Positions 30,587 through 38,417 of a DNA stretch of 64,000 nt are shown here, in pieces (the stretch's first letter is position 1; every line of letters starts with the position of its first letter). The DNA comes from Cardiobacterium valvarum (GTDB lineage Bacteria; Pseudomonadota; Gammaproteobacteria; Cardiobacteriales; Cardiobacteriaceae): the NCBI RefSeq assembly GCF_900460955.1, contig NZ_UFUW01000001.1, positions 2,554,501 through 2,618,500 of the forward strand. The letters run 5' to 3'. The position numbers and the translations under genes are program-made. Under the pieces are notes generated by a model that was not told where the DNA came from, made no database searches, and saw only the letters and a program-made list of their open reading frames with translations.

Positions 30587-31146
30587 TGGAGTTCAGAGGT
30601 TTGGGCAAAGACGGCGCCAAGTCCGGCTGGCGCCTGGGCGTTCTGGTCGAAGCTCGCCGCCAGTTCTTCTTCTTCGGCGCTGGGTTTGGCTTCGCGGATG
30701 GTGAGGGTGCAGCCGTTGTCCCATTGTTTGGGCTGGTCAAGGGCGTAGGTGACGTCCATGTAGTAGCTGTTTTCGTAGACTTTGAAGCGCGCCATGCCGC
30801 GCGCGGGCTGTTTGAGTGGCAGGGTGTAGGTGTAGCGCAGTACGCCGCCGGCAGTATCGATGGCGCTGTCACGCGGCTCGCCGAAGCTGAGGGTGTCGCC
30901 GTAGGTGAAGCCGTGCTGTTCGCGGAAGTATTGGTCAATGTCTTTTTTGAACTGAGCCAGGGCGGCAGGCTCTTTGTTGCGCTGGATGAGGATTTCGGAG
31001 GTGTAGGGGTCAAATTCCCAGCTTTCGCGCAGGGCGGTAAGCGCGCCGCCGGCGTCGGTTTCCGGGGTAATGCGCAGGTCTATCCATTGGTGCGGATGGG
31101 CAAGGGCGAGTGCGGGTGCGAGGAGCAGGGACAGCAGGGTTTTCAT
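30571..31146 (-). CDS. DUF1007 periplasmic protein
   Basis: 191 residues with signal peptide MKTLLSLLLAPALALA, immediately followed by the DUF1007 hallmark HPHQWIDL. Other family segments are ESWEFDPYTSEIL and a C-terminal LTIREA. DUF1007 proteins are typically paired with NicO-type transporters and are thought to deliver or bind the metal through the N-terminal histidines (inference from genomic pairing). ATG 31146 was chosen over 31230 because the signal peptide starts there and it overlaps the acyltransferase stop as ATGA. Confidence 0.85.
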   Translation of the reverse strand: MKTLLSLLLAPALALAHPHQWIDLRITPETDAGGALTALRESWEFDPYTSEILIQRNKEPAALAQFKKDIDQYFREQHGFTYGDTLSFGEPRDSAIDTAGGVLRYTYTLPLKQPARGMARFKVYENSYYMDVTYALDQPKQWDNGCTLTIREAKPSAEEEELAASFDQNAQAPAGLGAVFAQTSELQCGTP

Positions 31147-32273
31147 GTGGCGAGGGCGTGGCGTGGCTGTTGCGGTTTCAGGCCGAAGGCGAAGCGCAGG
31201 ATGGCGGCGCGGCGCACTCCTTCGTAGCAAAGGTAGGAGAAGGTGAAGGTGAGGGTGAGCAGCAGCAGGTAGTACTGGGTGTTGCTGAGGGCGGGATCGT
31301 CCAGCAGCCAGCCGAGCATGATGACCAGCGGATGGTGCACGAGGTAGATGACGATGGCCGAGTTGATGAGGTAGCGCACGGTGCGGCTGCCTTCGCGCTG
31401 TACATGGTAAAAATAGTAGAAAAGAAGGAAGGCGACACTGCCGGATGCCGTCATCAGCACCAGGCGCTGCATGAGGATACCGTCAATGCCGTTATTGAAG
31501 ATGGGATAGAGCTCCAAGCCGTGCGGGTATATCAGGGCCATGGCAACCAGCGACAGCACACCCAGCAGAATGAGGGTGCGGCGGCTGATGTGCGCCAGTT
31601 TGTCCTGGTGGTAGTAGAGCAGCGAACCCGCGAAGTAGAAGGGGTAATACTGCACGCCGTGCAGGATGAAGAAGTTGTAGAGCGTGCTGAGGTCGCCGCC
31701 GAGGTGCCAGCTTTCGCTGTTCCAGAAAATCAGCGCGGTGTAGCCAACCGAGCTGATGGCCGCGACCAGCAGGCAGGGCAGCATGCCGATGCGCGCGAAC
31801 ACCCCGCGCGGCAAGAGCATGTCAATGGATGCGAAGACCATCAGGCAGATGAGGAACCAGCCGTGCATCACCCAGCGCCAGAAATCGTAGTGCGCCCATT
31901 GGTATTCCATGAAAATGCTGCCGAAGACCTGCAGGATAAAGTTCGCGCCAAGGCAGCCCAGGAGCAACGGTACCAGCACGCGTTTCAGCCGTGCCCGCCA
32001 GAACACGGCTTTTGTCTTGCGCGCCAGCGTCATCTGCGACAGGAAGCCGGAGACGAGGAAAAATGCCTCCATGCGGAACAGATGTTCGGGGTAAATCGTG
32101 GCATAGAGTGCCATCGAGCGGTGATACGGGCTCGCGTAAACAAAAGCGGCGAACGGCGAGAGGACGGCAGCGGCATGCCAGAAGACGCCGATGAGCATCA
32201 GCGCGGCGCGCAGCTCATCAAGGCCGTAATAATAGCGGGGCGCCGGGGTGGGACGCGGGGTACGGGCAGACAA
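31143..32273 (-). CDS. Acyltransferase 3 family membrane protein (OpgC/OafA-like)
   Basis: About 376 residues with ten or so membrane helices. Family features are GLDELRAALMLIGVFWHAA (catalytic-type His near the first helix), RMEAFFLVSGF and YLVHHPLVIMLGWL near the end. Such enzymes transfer acetyl or succinyl groups to envelope glycans. No ATG lies near the domain start; TTG 32273 is preceded by AAGG at eight bases, and TTG 32279 is the alternative. It is first in a coupled operon with the DUF1007 and NicO genes, an unexpected partnership. Glycan target is unknown. Confidence 0.8.
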   Translation of the reverse strand: MSARTPRPTPAPRYYYGLDELRAALMLIGVFWHAAAVLSPFAAFVYASPYHRSMALYATIYPEHLFRMEAFFLVSGFLSQMTLARKTKAVFWRARLKRVLVPLLLGCLGANFILQVFGSIFMEYQWAHYDFWRWVMHGWFLICLMVFASIDMLLPRGVFARIGMLPCLLVAAISSVGYTALIFWNSESWHLGGDLSTLYNFFILHGVQYYPFYFAGSLLYYHQDKLAHISRRTLILLGVLSLVAMALIYPHGLELYPIFNNGIDGILMQRLVLMTASGSVAFLLFYYFYHVQREGSRTVRYLINSAIVIYLVHHPLVIMLGWLLDDPALSNTQYYLLLLTLTFTFSYLCYEGVRRAAILRFAFGLKPQQPRHALAT

Positions 32274-32431
32274 AATCAACGCCTTACGAAGTGGAAAGGC
32301 CCATTATTCACAAACGGCCGGGAAATGGAAACTTACTGTTTCAAAACTCGCCGAAGCGCGCCACGGCTAACACCGGCCCCCTGAAAATACGGTAGAATGG
32401 GGCTATCCCCCACAACATAAAGGAAAAACCC

Positions 32432-32662
32432 ATGCTACACGAATACCGCGAATTGATTGCCGAGCTGCGCCAGAATGACAACCACTTTGCGCGCCTGTTC
32501 GACGAGCACAACAGCCTTGATGAAGAAATCAAGCGCATGGAAAGTGATGCCGCCGTCGTTGCCAACAGCCAGGCGGACATTGACCGCAAAAAACGCGAAA
32601 AACTCGCGCTGAAAGACAAAATCTACGACTACCTGCGCAAAAAAGAAGCCGCACGCGGCTGA
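32432..32662 (+). CDS. YdcH family protein (DUF465)
   Basis: A 76-residue helical hairpin. The family pattern is clear: EYRELIAELRQNDNHFARLF, the HNSLDEEIKRME turn, and KKREKLALKDKIYDYL. YdcH proteins are small cytoplasmic coiled-coil proteins of unknown role. AAGGA lies before the ATG and TAGAAT (32393-32398) is a likely -10. It is a single-gene unit with its own terminator. Confidence 0.88.
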   Translation: MLHEYRELIAELRQNDNHFARLFDEHNSLDEEIKRMESDAAVVANSQADIDRKKREKLALKDKIYDYLRKKEAARG

Positions 32663-32666
32663 AGCG

Positions 32667-32819
32667 TCAGACCAACGCAAAGCCCCGCTGATGCGGGGCT
32701 TTCTTTTGCCTGTTCTTGCGGTTTCCCAGCGAAAGCCGGTCCCGCTGCCGCAGAAGGAAGGCCAGCGCTATGATAAGGATGATGGATAGCACGCCTCCGG
32801 TAGCGGTGATAAAGATCAT
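32667..32819 (-). CDS. Possible 50-residue single-pass membrane protein
   Basis: A short minus-strand frame: one strong hydrophobic helix (residues about 2-23, GGVLSIILIIALAFLL) followed by a basic tail (RQRDR, NRKNRQKK), the positive-inside pattern of a small membrane protein. It lies just downstream of the malic enzyme gene; GGAAA sits nine bases before the ATG. Its 3' end runs through the YdcH terminator, which weakens the case. No family was recognised. Confidence 0.35.
   Translation of the reverse strand: MIFITATGGVLSIILIIALAFLLRQRDRLSLGNRKNRQKKAPHQRGFALV
32679..32707. terminator. Terminator of ydcH, possibly bidirectional
   Basis: AAAGCCCCGC-TGAT-GCGGGGCTTT followed by CTTTT on the plus strand. 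Confidence 0.85.
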
Positions 32820-32844
32820 GATGTGTTTCCGTTATTTGGATATG

Positions 32845-32877
32845 GAAAGGGGCTGCACGATGACAGCCCCCTTTATA
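32845..32877 (-). terminator. Weak terminator after malic enzyme
   Basis: A hairpin of AAAGGGG(G)CTG with CAGCCCCTTT and an 8-base loop, starting about 25 bases after the maeA stop. The U-run is only three bases, so read-through into the small membrane frame is possible. Confidence 0.5.
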
Positions 32878-32899
32878 TAGCTTGGCGACAATCGCGTGT

Positions 32900-34537
32900 T
32901 TATTGATATTCCGCCTGCCACATTGCATCCTGCACCGTCTGCACCCAATTATCCGTCTGCTTGGTGGCGACACCGTCTTTCACCGCCTGTTTGGCGACGG
33001 CGACCGCGACGGTGGCGGATGAGGCGCGCAGGTTATCCACCGGCGGCAACAGCGATGCGCCTACGTCTTGCGGGTTGACCTGTGAAGCGACGGCTTCGGC
33101 GGCAGCGAGCAGCATGCCGTCGGTAACGTGTTTGGCGCCAGAGACGATAACTCCCAGGCCAAGGCCGGGGTAAAGCATGGCATTGTTTGCCTGACCAATG
33201 ACGTAATTCACGCCTTTATACGGTACAGGCGGAACGGGAATGCCGACCGACAGCAACGCCTTCCCGTCCGACCAGGCAATGGCATCAGCGGGCATCACTT
33301 CGATGCGCTCGGTCGGGTTGGATAGCGGCAACAGGATGGGGCGCTCCACCCCGGCGCACAGCGCCTTGACGACGGCTTCGGTAAAGGCACCGTGATCGGT
33401 GGACGTACCGATCAGGATAGTCGGCTTCACCTGCTTCACCACTTCGAGCAGGCCGATTTTGCCGTCCGCTTTCTGCCAGCCGGCCACTTCGGCGGCGGGG
33501 CGGGCGTATGCCTGCTGATAGTCGGGTAGGTCGGCCATATCGTCGGTAACAAGACCGTTGCGGTCGATCAGCCACACCCGTTTCTTCGCTTCTTCGCGCG
33601 AGAGGCCGTCGCGTTCCATCGCCGCGCTGATTTGATCCGCCATGCCGGTGCCCGCCGTGCCCGCGCCGTAAACGACCAACCGCTGTTCGGCGAAGGTTTG
33701 CTTAGTGACTTTCAGCCCGGAGAAGACGGCGGCCATAACGATGGCGCCCGTGCCCTGCATATCGTCGTTGAAAATGCGGTATTTATCGCGGTTCTGCACA
33801 AGGATGCGGCGGGCATTGGACGGGCCGAAGTCTTCAAAATGCAGCAGCGCGTGCGGGAAGAGTTCCGCCGCCACTTTCAGGTATTCGGCGATCAGCGCAT
33901 CGTAACGTTCGCCGCGCACGCGGGCGTGGCGATTGCCGAGGTAGGCGGGGTCATTGAGCAGCGCTTCGTTGTCGGTGCCGACATCAAGATTGACAGCGAT
34001 GGTGCGCGCGGGGTGGATACCTGCCGCTGCGGTGTACACCGCCAGCTTGCCGACGGAAATATCCGTGCCGTTCACGCCCCAGTCGCCGATGCCGAGGATT
34101 TCTTCCGCGTCCGATACCACCAGCAAATCGACATCATCCGCGCCGAGGCCCAGCGTCGCAAACGAAGCGCGGATATTCTCCGGATGGTTCACATCGAGAT
34201 ACACAGCGCGCGAGCGGCGGTAATCGCGACTCCACTGCTTGATCGCCTCGCCGACGGTCGGGTCATAAACAATCGGCAGCATTTCCGCGAGATGATCGGT
34301 CAAGAGCTTGTAGTAGAGCACCTCGTTGCGGTTGTGCAGCTGGTCAAGAAAAATGTATTTCTCCATGTCCTTCTCGTAGGACGCGAACTGGCGATAGGCG
34401 CGCGCTGCCTGCTGGTCGAGGGTTTCCACGGCGACGGGCAGTCGGCCGGTGAGGCCATATTTTGCACGTTCATCGACCGTGAACGCGGTGCCCTTATTGG
34501 TCAGCGGGTTTTGCATGACATCGGGGGTATTACTCAT
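32900..34537 (-). CDS. maeA: NAD-dependent malic enzyme
   Basis: About 545 residues. It decarboxylates malate to pyruvate with NAD+. Seen are YDPTVGEAI, the ILGIGDWGVNG and GKLAVYTAAAGI segments, FEDFGPSNARRIL, the metal-site segment FNDDMQGTGAIVMAA and the dinucleotide fold VVYGAGTAGTGMAD. Length fits the MaeA (SfcA) type without a phosphotransacetylase domain. Two ATG codons are tandem; AGGAG is spaced correctly for the second (34537) and too close for the first (34540). A permease gene lies 35 bases upstream on the same strand. Confidence 0.95.
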   Translation of the reverse strand: MSNTPDVMQNPLTNKGTAFTVDERAKYGLTGRLPVAVETLDQQAARAYRQFASYEKDMEKYIFLDQLHNRNEVLYYKLLTDHLAEMLPIVYDPTVGEAIKQWSRDYRRSRAVYLDVNHPENIRASFATLGLGADDVDLLVVSDAEEILGIGDWGVNGTDISVGKLAVYTAAAGIHPARTIAVNLDVGTDNEALLNDPAYLGNRHARVRGERYDALIAEYLKVAAELFPHALLHFEDFGPSNARRILVQNRDKYRIFNDDMQGTGAIVMAAVFSGLKVTKQTFAEQRLVVYGAGTAGTGMADQISAAMERDGLSREEAKKRVWLIDRNGLVTDDMADLPDYQQAYARPAAEVAGWQKADGKIGLLEVVKQVKPTILIGTSTDHGAFTEAVVKALCAGVERPILLPLSNPTERIEVMPADAIAWSDGKALLSVGIPVPPVPYKGVNYVIGQANNAMLYPGLGLGVIVSGAKHVTDGMLLAAAEAVASQVNPQDVGASLLPPVDNLRASSATVAVAVAKQAVKDGVATKQTDNWVQTVQDAMWQAEYQ

Positions 34538-34572
34538 CATTGTCTCCTATGGGGATATTGAAGGGAAAGGGT

Positions 34573-35538
34573 TTAAAGGGGCAGCCATGCCAGCAGCCAA
34601 TCCACCAGCGGCACTACCACCACAAAGAGCAGCGTGCTGGTGGTCACAACATTGGTGGCGAAGCGCACGTCGCCCCTGGCCTCGTTCGCCAGAATCGGCA
34701 GGACAGCCAACGCGGATACGGACGACTGCACAATCAAAGTCTTGGCCTCCGCCGCAGACAGCGCCAGCCAACTTTTGCCAAGATAAATCAGGACGAACAT
34801 CAACAGCGGCGCGAAGACAAATTTACCCAGTAGCGCGGCGATGGTATCGCGGTCGAAGCGGATGCTTGCCAGCCCCGCATCGCACAAGGTAATTCCGATA
34901 TAGAGAAGCGAAAGCGGCGTTACCGTCGCGCCGATATAGCCGAGCGCGGCATGGGCGAATGACGGCACCGGAATATCGGCCAGCAGGAAGACCATCGCCA
35001 GCAAAAAGCCCAAGAGCGGCGCGGGCAACAGTTTTTTCCAGTCAAATTTTTTCTGCGGTGCGGCGGATTGTCCGGGCAGCGGGTCGCGGGCAATCAGAAA
35101 GACCCCGAACGCCCAGGTCGAGACCGTATTCAACACGTAATAGACCAGAAAATACGGCATGGCCGCATCGCCGAACAGCGCCACATTGAGCGGCAGGCCG
35201 ATAAAAATCGTATTGGCATTAACGATGGTGTTAATAAATACCCCACGCCGCCCCGGACGCACCTTCAATACCTTCACCATCAGCCAGGCCATCGGATAAC
35301 CCAACAAAAGCGATACCACACCATATATCAGTCCATCCGATAATGCGGCGAGCTGGTCGCGGTGAAGATACGTCAGCACCGACACGAAAATCGATGCCGG
35401 TAGCGCAATATTCATAATCAGCCGCGAGATGTTGGCAGCGAACGTATCGGCAAACCAGCCGCGCTGTCGCAACACGAAACCCAGCGCAATCAGCAACACG
35501 ACGGACAGGACACTTTCCACAGCGGTGAGGAAGATCAT
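34573..35538 (-). CDS. AEC family permease
   Basis: A 321-residue membrane protein with ten hydrophobic segments in two five-helix halves, each with the kinked N/P-rich helix of the auxin-efflux-carrier (AEC/MdcF) fold: SRLIMNIALPASIF and the loop RRGVFINTIVNANTIFIGLP. AEC proteins carry malate, malonate or related carboxylates. Placed directly ahead of malic enzyme in one operon, malate uptake is a reasonable inference. ATG 35538 has a perfect AAGGAGC upstream; the longer frame to 35631 lacks this. Confidence 0.85.
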   Translation of the reverse strand: MIFLTAVESVLSVVLLIALGFVLRQRGWFADTFAANISRLIMNIALPASIFVSVLTYLHRDQLAALSDGLIYGVVSLLLGYPMAWLMVKVLKVRPGRRGVFINTIVNANTIFIGLPLNVALFGDAAMPYFLVYYVLNTVSTWAFGVFLIARDPLPGQSAAPQKKFDWKKLLPAPLLGFLLAMVFLLADIPVPSFAHAALGYIGATVTPLSLLYIGITLCDAGLASIRFDRDTIAALLGKFVFAPLLMFVLIYLGKSWLALSAAEAKTLIVQSSVSALAVLPILANEARGDVRFATNVVTTSTLLFVVVVPLVDWLLAWLPL

Positions 35539-35731
35539 GGGTAGCTCCTTGGTTATAACCGTCGGGAACAGAAGGGAAAATGCTAAGTCTGACAGCAGCA
35601 GACTGTCGCTCGTCCTGCATTGTACACCCATAAATCAAACTAAAAGGATGACCGTTCATATTAAAAAGTCCTTAATCAAACACGGATAAACGCTGAATAT
35701 TCCACTTTCCAAGTTGAACGGACTACCTAAA

Positions 35732-36076
35732 ATGAACATTAATCATGAAGAAATCAACCGCCGCATCGGCCGCGCTATTGCCCAATACCGCCAGCAAAGC
35801 GGCCTAACCCAGGAACAGGTGGCGGAAAAACTGCAAATCGGCAATGAAGCAGTCTCACGCATGGAACGCGGTCTGATCATGCCGAATGTCGTCCGCCTGC
35901 TAGAACTGGCGGAAATCTTCGATTGCACCGCTGCCGAACTGTTGGCCGAAAGCAGCCCGCGCCTCTTCGACAAGACGCACCATGTGCACACCGCCATCGC
36001 TAGTCTGGCGGAAAATGATCGCCAGTTGATGCTGCATTTTCTCGAACGCTTTGCCCACCGCCTGCAACAGGCGTGA
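35732..36076 (+). CDS. XRE-family transcriptional regulator
   Basis: 114 residues. The N-terminal HTH (residues about 10-65) reads IGRAIAQYRQQSGLTQEQVA, then a GNEAVSRMERGLIMPNV recognition region, a classic Cro/CI helix-turn-helix. The C-terminal 45 residues are helical and likely dimerise. ATG 35732 was preferred over a TTG at 35714. It diverges from the AEC permease-malic enzyme operon, so it may regulate that unit (inference). The intergenic 35539-35731 is comparatively AT-rich and holds no other gene. Confidence 0.85.
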   Translation: MNINHEEINRRIGRAIAQYRQQSGLTQEQVAEKLQIGNEAVSRMERGLIMPNVVRLLELAEIFDCTAAELLAESSPRLFDKTHHVHTAIASLAENDRQLMLHFLERFAHRLQQA

Positions 36077-36132
36077 GCCGCCAAGCGGGACAAAACGGGC
36101 ATTCCCACCTGAAACATCGCCGCAGCGGCGTA

Positions 36133-36142
36133 GAATAATGCG
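36133..36142 (+). promoter_or_regulatory. Probable -10 of rlmD
   Basis: Overlapping AGAATAAT and TGCGCC upstream of the chosen ATG form a -10 with GC-rich discriminator. A copy of the GCCAAGCGGGA repeat precedes it at 36081-36092. Confidence 0.35.
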
Positions 36143-36164
36143 CCAACCGTTTCCCATCCCGATT

Positions 36165-37451
36165 ATGCCCAGCACCCTCACCCTCGACATCACCGGCTTC
36201 GATTATGAAGCGCGCGGCGTCGCCCGCCACGACGGCAAGACCCATTTCGTCAGCGGCGCGTTGCCGGGCGAACGCGTTACCGCCCGCGTCCTCGAAAGCA
36301 AAAAACGCTACGCGACCGCAGAAGCCATCGACATTCTTATCCCTGCGCCGGAGCGCGTTCCGCCCGCTTGCCCGCATTACGCCGCCTGCGGCGGCTGCGC
36401 CCTGCAACACGCCGGCGACGCCGCGCAGCACCGTCTCAAAGAAACCGTCTGGCTGGAACAGCTGGCGCGCATCGGCGGCGTCCGTCCGCAGACCGTTCTC
36501 CCCGCCATCAGCGGGGCCAACTGGCATTATCGCGCCCGCACCCGCCTTGCCTGGGATGGCGAACACCTCGGCTACCGTGCCCGCGCTGGTAATACCGTCG
36601 TCCCCATCACGCATTGCCCTACCCTCGCCCCCGCCCTCTCCGCCCGCCTCCCCGACATCCGCGCCTTGTGCGCCGCCCTCGCGCGCAGCACCGCCATTCT
36701 CGGCGTGGACCTCAGCGCCGGAGACGGGGTGAACGTGCTGCGCATCCGCCTGCGCGAAGCGGTGGACGCGCGTCCCGCGCAAGAAGCCATCGCCGCCTGG
36801 CATCAGGAAGACGGGCAACCGTGGCAAATCCGCCTGCAACACGATGCCGGAACCGTCGCCATCCCGCCGGACGCGCCGCCGCTGGCCTATCAACTGCCCG
36901 ATTACGGCCTCACCCTCCCTTACACGCCGGACGATTTCACCCAGGCCAACAAAGCCCTCAACCGCCGCCTGGTATCGTTTGCGCTGGCAACCCTGGGCGC
37001 GGAAGCAGGCGCGCGCGTCATGGATTTCTTCTGCGGCCTCGGCAACTTCAGCCTGCCGCTGGCGCGTAGCGACGCAGATGTGCTCGGCATCGAAGGCGTG
37101 GACGAGATGGTGGCGCGCGCCACCGCAAACGCCGCTGCGCACGGCCTTGCTGACCGCTGCCGTTTCGCGCGCGCCGATCTTTTTACCGTTACCACCAAAC
37201 AGCTGCACCGCTGGGGCCGGGCGGACTACTGGCTGCTTGATCCGCCGCGCGCCGGGGCGCAGACGCTCTGTACCGTGCTCGATCCGAAACACGGCCCGGC
37301 GCGCATCGCCTACGTTTCCTGCAACCCCGGCACGCTCGCCCGCGACGCCGCCATTCTCAGCGGCAAAGGCTACCGCATCGCCAGCGGCCGCCTGCTGCAT
37401 ATGTTCGCGCAGACGGCGCACGTCGAAAGCCTGCTGCTCTTTACCCGCTGA
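36165..37451 (+). CDS. rlmD: 23S rRNA (uracil-1939-C5)-methyltransferase
   Basis: 428 residues. It methylates U1939 of 23S rRNA using S-adenosylmethionine. An N-terminal TRAM domain (LDITGFDYEARGVAR) is followed by a [4Fe-4S] cluster motif CPHYAACGGC (Cys 69, 75, 78) with a further Cys in THCPTL. The SAM fold has DFFCGLGNFSLPLA and LLDPPRAGAQ, and the catalytic Cys lies in YVSCNPGTLARD near 385. ATG 36165 begins the TRAM domain; longer in-frame starts would include the promoter. tatD follows four bases after the stop. Confidence 0.93.
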   Translation: MPSTLTLDITGFDYEARGVARHDGKTHFVSGALPGERVTARVLESKKRYATAEAIDILIPAPERVPPACPHYAACGGCALQHAGDAAQHRLKETVWLEQLARIGGVRPQTVLPAISGANWHYRARTRLAWDGEHLGYRARAGNTVVPITHCPTLAPALSARLPDIRALCAALARSTAILGVDLSAGDGVNVLRIRLREAVDARPAQEAIAAWHQEDGQPWQIRLQHDAGTVAIPPDAPPLAYQLPDYGLTLPYTPDDFTQANKALNRRLVSFALATLGAEAGARVMDFFCGLGNFSLPLARSDADVLGIEGVDEMVARATANAAAHGLADRCRFARADLFTVTTKQLHRWGRADYWLLDPPRAGAQTLCTVLDPKHGPARIAYVSCNPGTLARDAAILSGKGYRIASGRLLHMFAQTAHVESLLLFTR

Positions 37452-37455
37452 CGCT

Positions 37456-38202
37456 ATGCCCGCCTTCACCGACAGCCACTGCCACCTCGACTGGTTTCCC
37501 GATCCCGCTGCCACCGTGCAGGAAGCGCAGGCGGCGGGCGTTGGCCGCATCGTCATCGCCGCGACCACCCGCGCGCGCTGGGCGGACGTGGCACGCGCCG
37601 CCGCCCTGCCCGGCGTGTATGCCGCCTACGGCCTGCACCCGCTCTATCAGGACGAACACAGCGACGACGATCTGCACGCGCTGGAAACGCAAATCCACAA
37701 CCACCCGACCGTCGCCATCGGCGAATGCGGCCTTGACTTCCTCAGCGGCGACAGCGCCGCGCAACGCGCCACCTTTGCCGCGCAAATCGACATCGCCCGC
37801 CGCCACCACCTGCCGCTGCTCCTGCACGCGCGCAAATCGCTTGATGCCGTGCTGCATCAGCTGAAACGCGCCCACTACGCCCGCTTCGTCATCCACAGCT
37901 TTACCGGCTCGGACGCGCAACTGGCGCAGATCTTCGCCCTCGGCGGTTACATCGGCATCGGCGGCACCTCGACCTATCCGCGCGCCGCCCGCCTGCAACG
38001 CCAACTGGCGGCCGTCCCCGCCGACCGTTACCTGCTCGAAACCGATGCTCCCGACCAGCCCCTCTGCGGCTACCAGGGCGAAGCGAACCACCCCGCGCGC
38101 ACCGCCCTCGTCGCCGCCAACCTCGCCCGCCTGCGCGGCGAGCCGCTGGATCGTATCAGCCGCCAATCCGAAGCGAATTGCGATGCTTTTTTTGCCTGGT
38201 AA
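37456..38202 (+). CDS. TatD-family deoxyribonuclease
   Basis: A 248-residue TIM-barrel metal hydrolase. Metal ligands are visible as DSHCHLDWF at the N-terminus, AIGECGLDF near 95, LLLHARKS, IHSFTGS and LLETDAPDQP near 195. It is probably a metal-dependent 3'-5' exonuclease; it may be closer to YjjV/YcfH than to TatD itself. It starts four bases after rlmD, so the two form an operon. The long frame opening at 36844 in this register is an artefact inside rlmD. Confidence 0.88.
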   Translation: MPAFTDSHCHLDWFPDPAATVQEAQAAGVGRIVIAATTRARWADVARAAALPGVYAAYGLHPLYQDEHSDDDLHALETQIHNHPTVAIGECGLDFLSGDSAAQRATFAAQIDIARRHHLPLLLHARKSLDAVLHQLKRAHYARFVIHSFTGSDAQLAQIFALGGYIGIGGTSTYPRAARLQRQLAAVPADRYLLETDAPDQPLCGYQGEANHPARTALVAANLARLRGEPLDRISRQSEANCDAFFAW

Positions 38203-38210
38203 GGCCAGTC

Positions 38211-38355
38211 ACGGCGCCGCTTGGCGGGCCCAGTAATGACGCCGCTTGACGAGCCCAGTAATGACGCCGCTTGACGGCCCAGTATCTACACCGCTTGGCG
38301 GGCCCAGTAACGACGCCGCTTGACGGGCCCAGTATTTACGCCGCTTGACGGGGCA
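38211..38355. repeat. Array of six palindromic repeat units
   Basis: GCCGCTTG (ACCGCTTG in unit 4) cores start at 38216, 38241, 38266, 38290, 38315 and 38340, spacing 25, 25, 24, 25, 25. Units read GGCCCAGTAATGACGCCGCT plus TGRCG. The convergent gap between tatD and the OPT gene contains nothing else but the terminator. Confidence 0.85.
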
Positions 38356-38371
38356 TCTCACCTCCCGGCAC

Positions 38372-38403
38372 AAAAAAGCCGCTATCCCGGATAGCGGCTT
38401 TTT
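38372..38403. terminator. Bidirectional terminator
   Basis: AAGCCGCTAT-CCCGG-ATAGCGGCTT with flanking A and T runs, shared by tatD (plus) and the OPT transporter (minus). Confidence 0.9.
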
Positions 38404-38417
38404 CCTGCGGTTTCGCC

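Noticed and set aside
36844..37455. Upstream extension of the tatD frame into rlmD
   Set aside because: The frame is open only because of GC bias; TatD homology begins exactly at ATG 37456.
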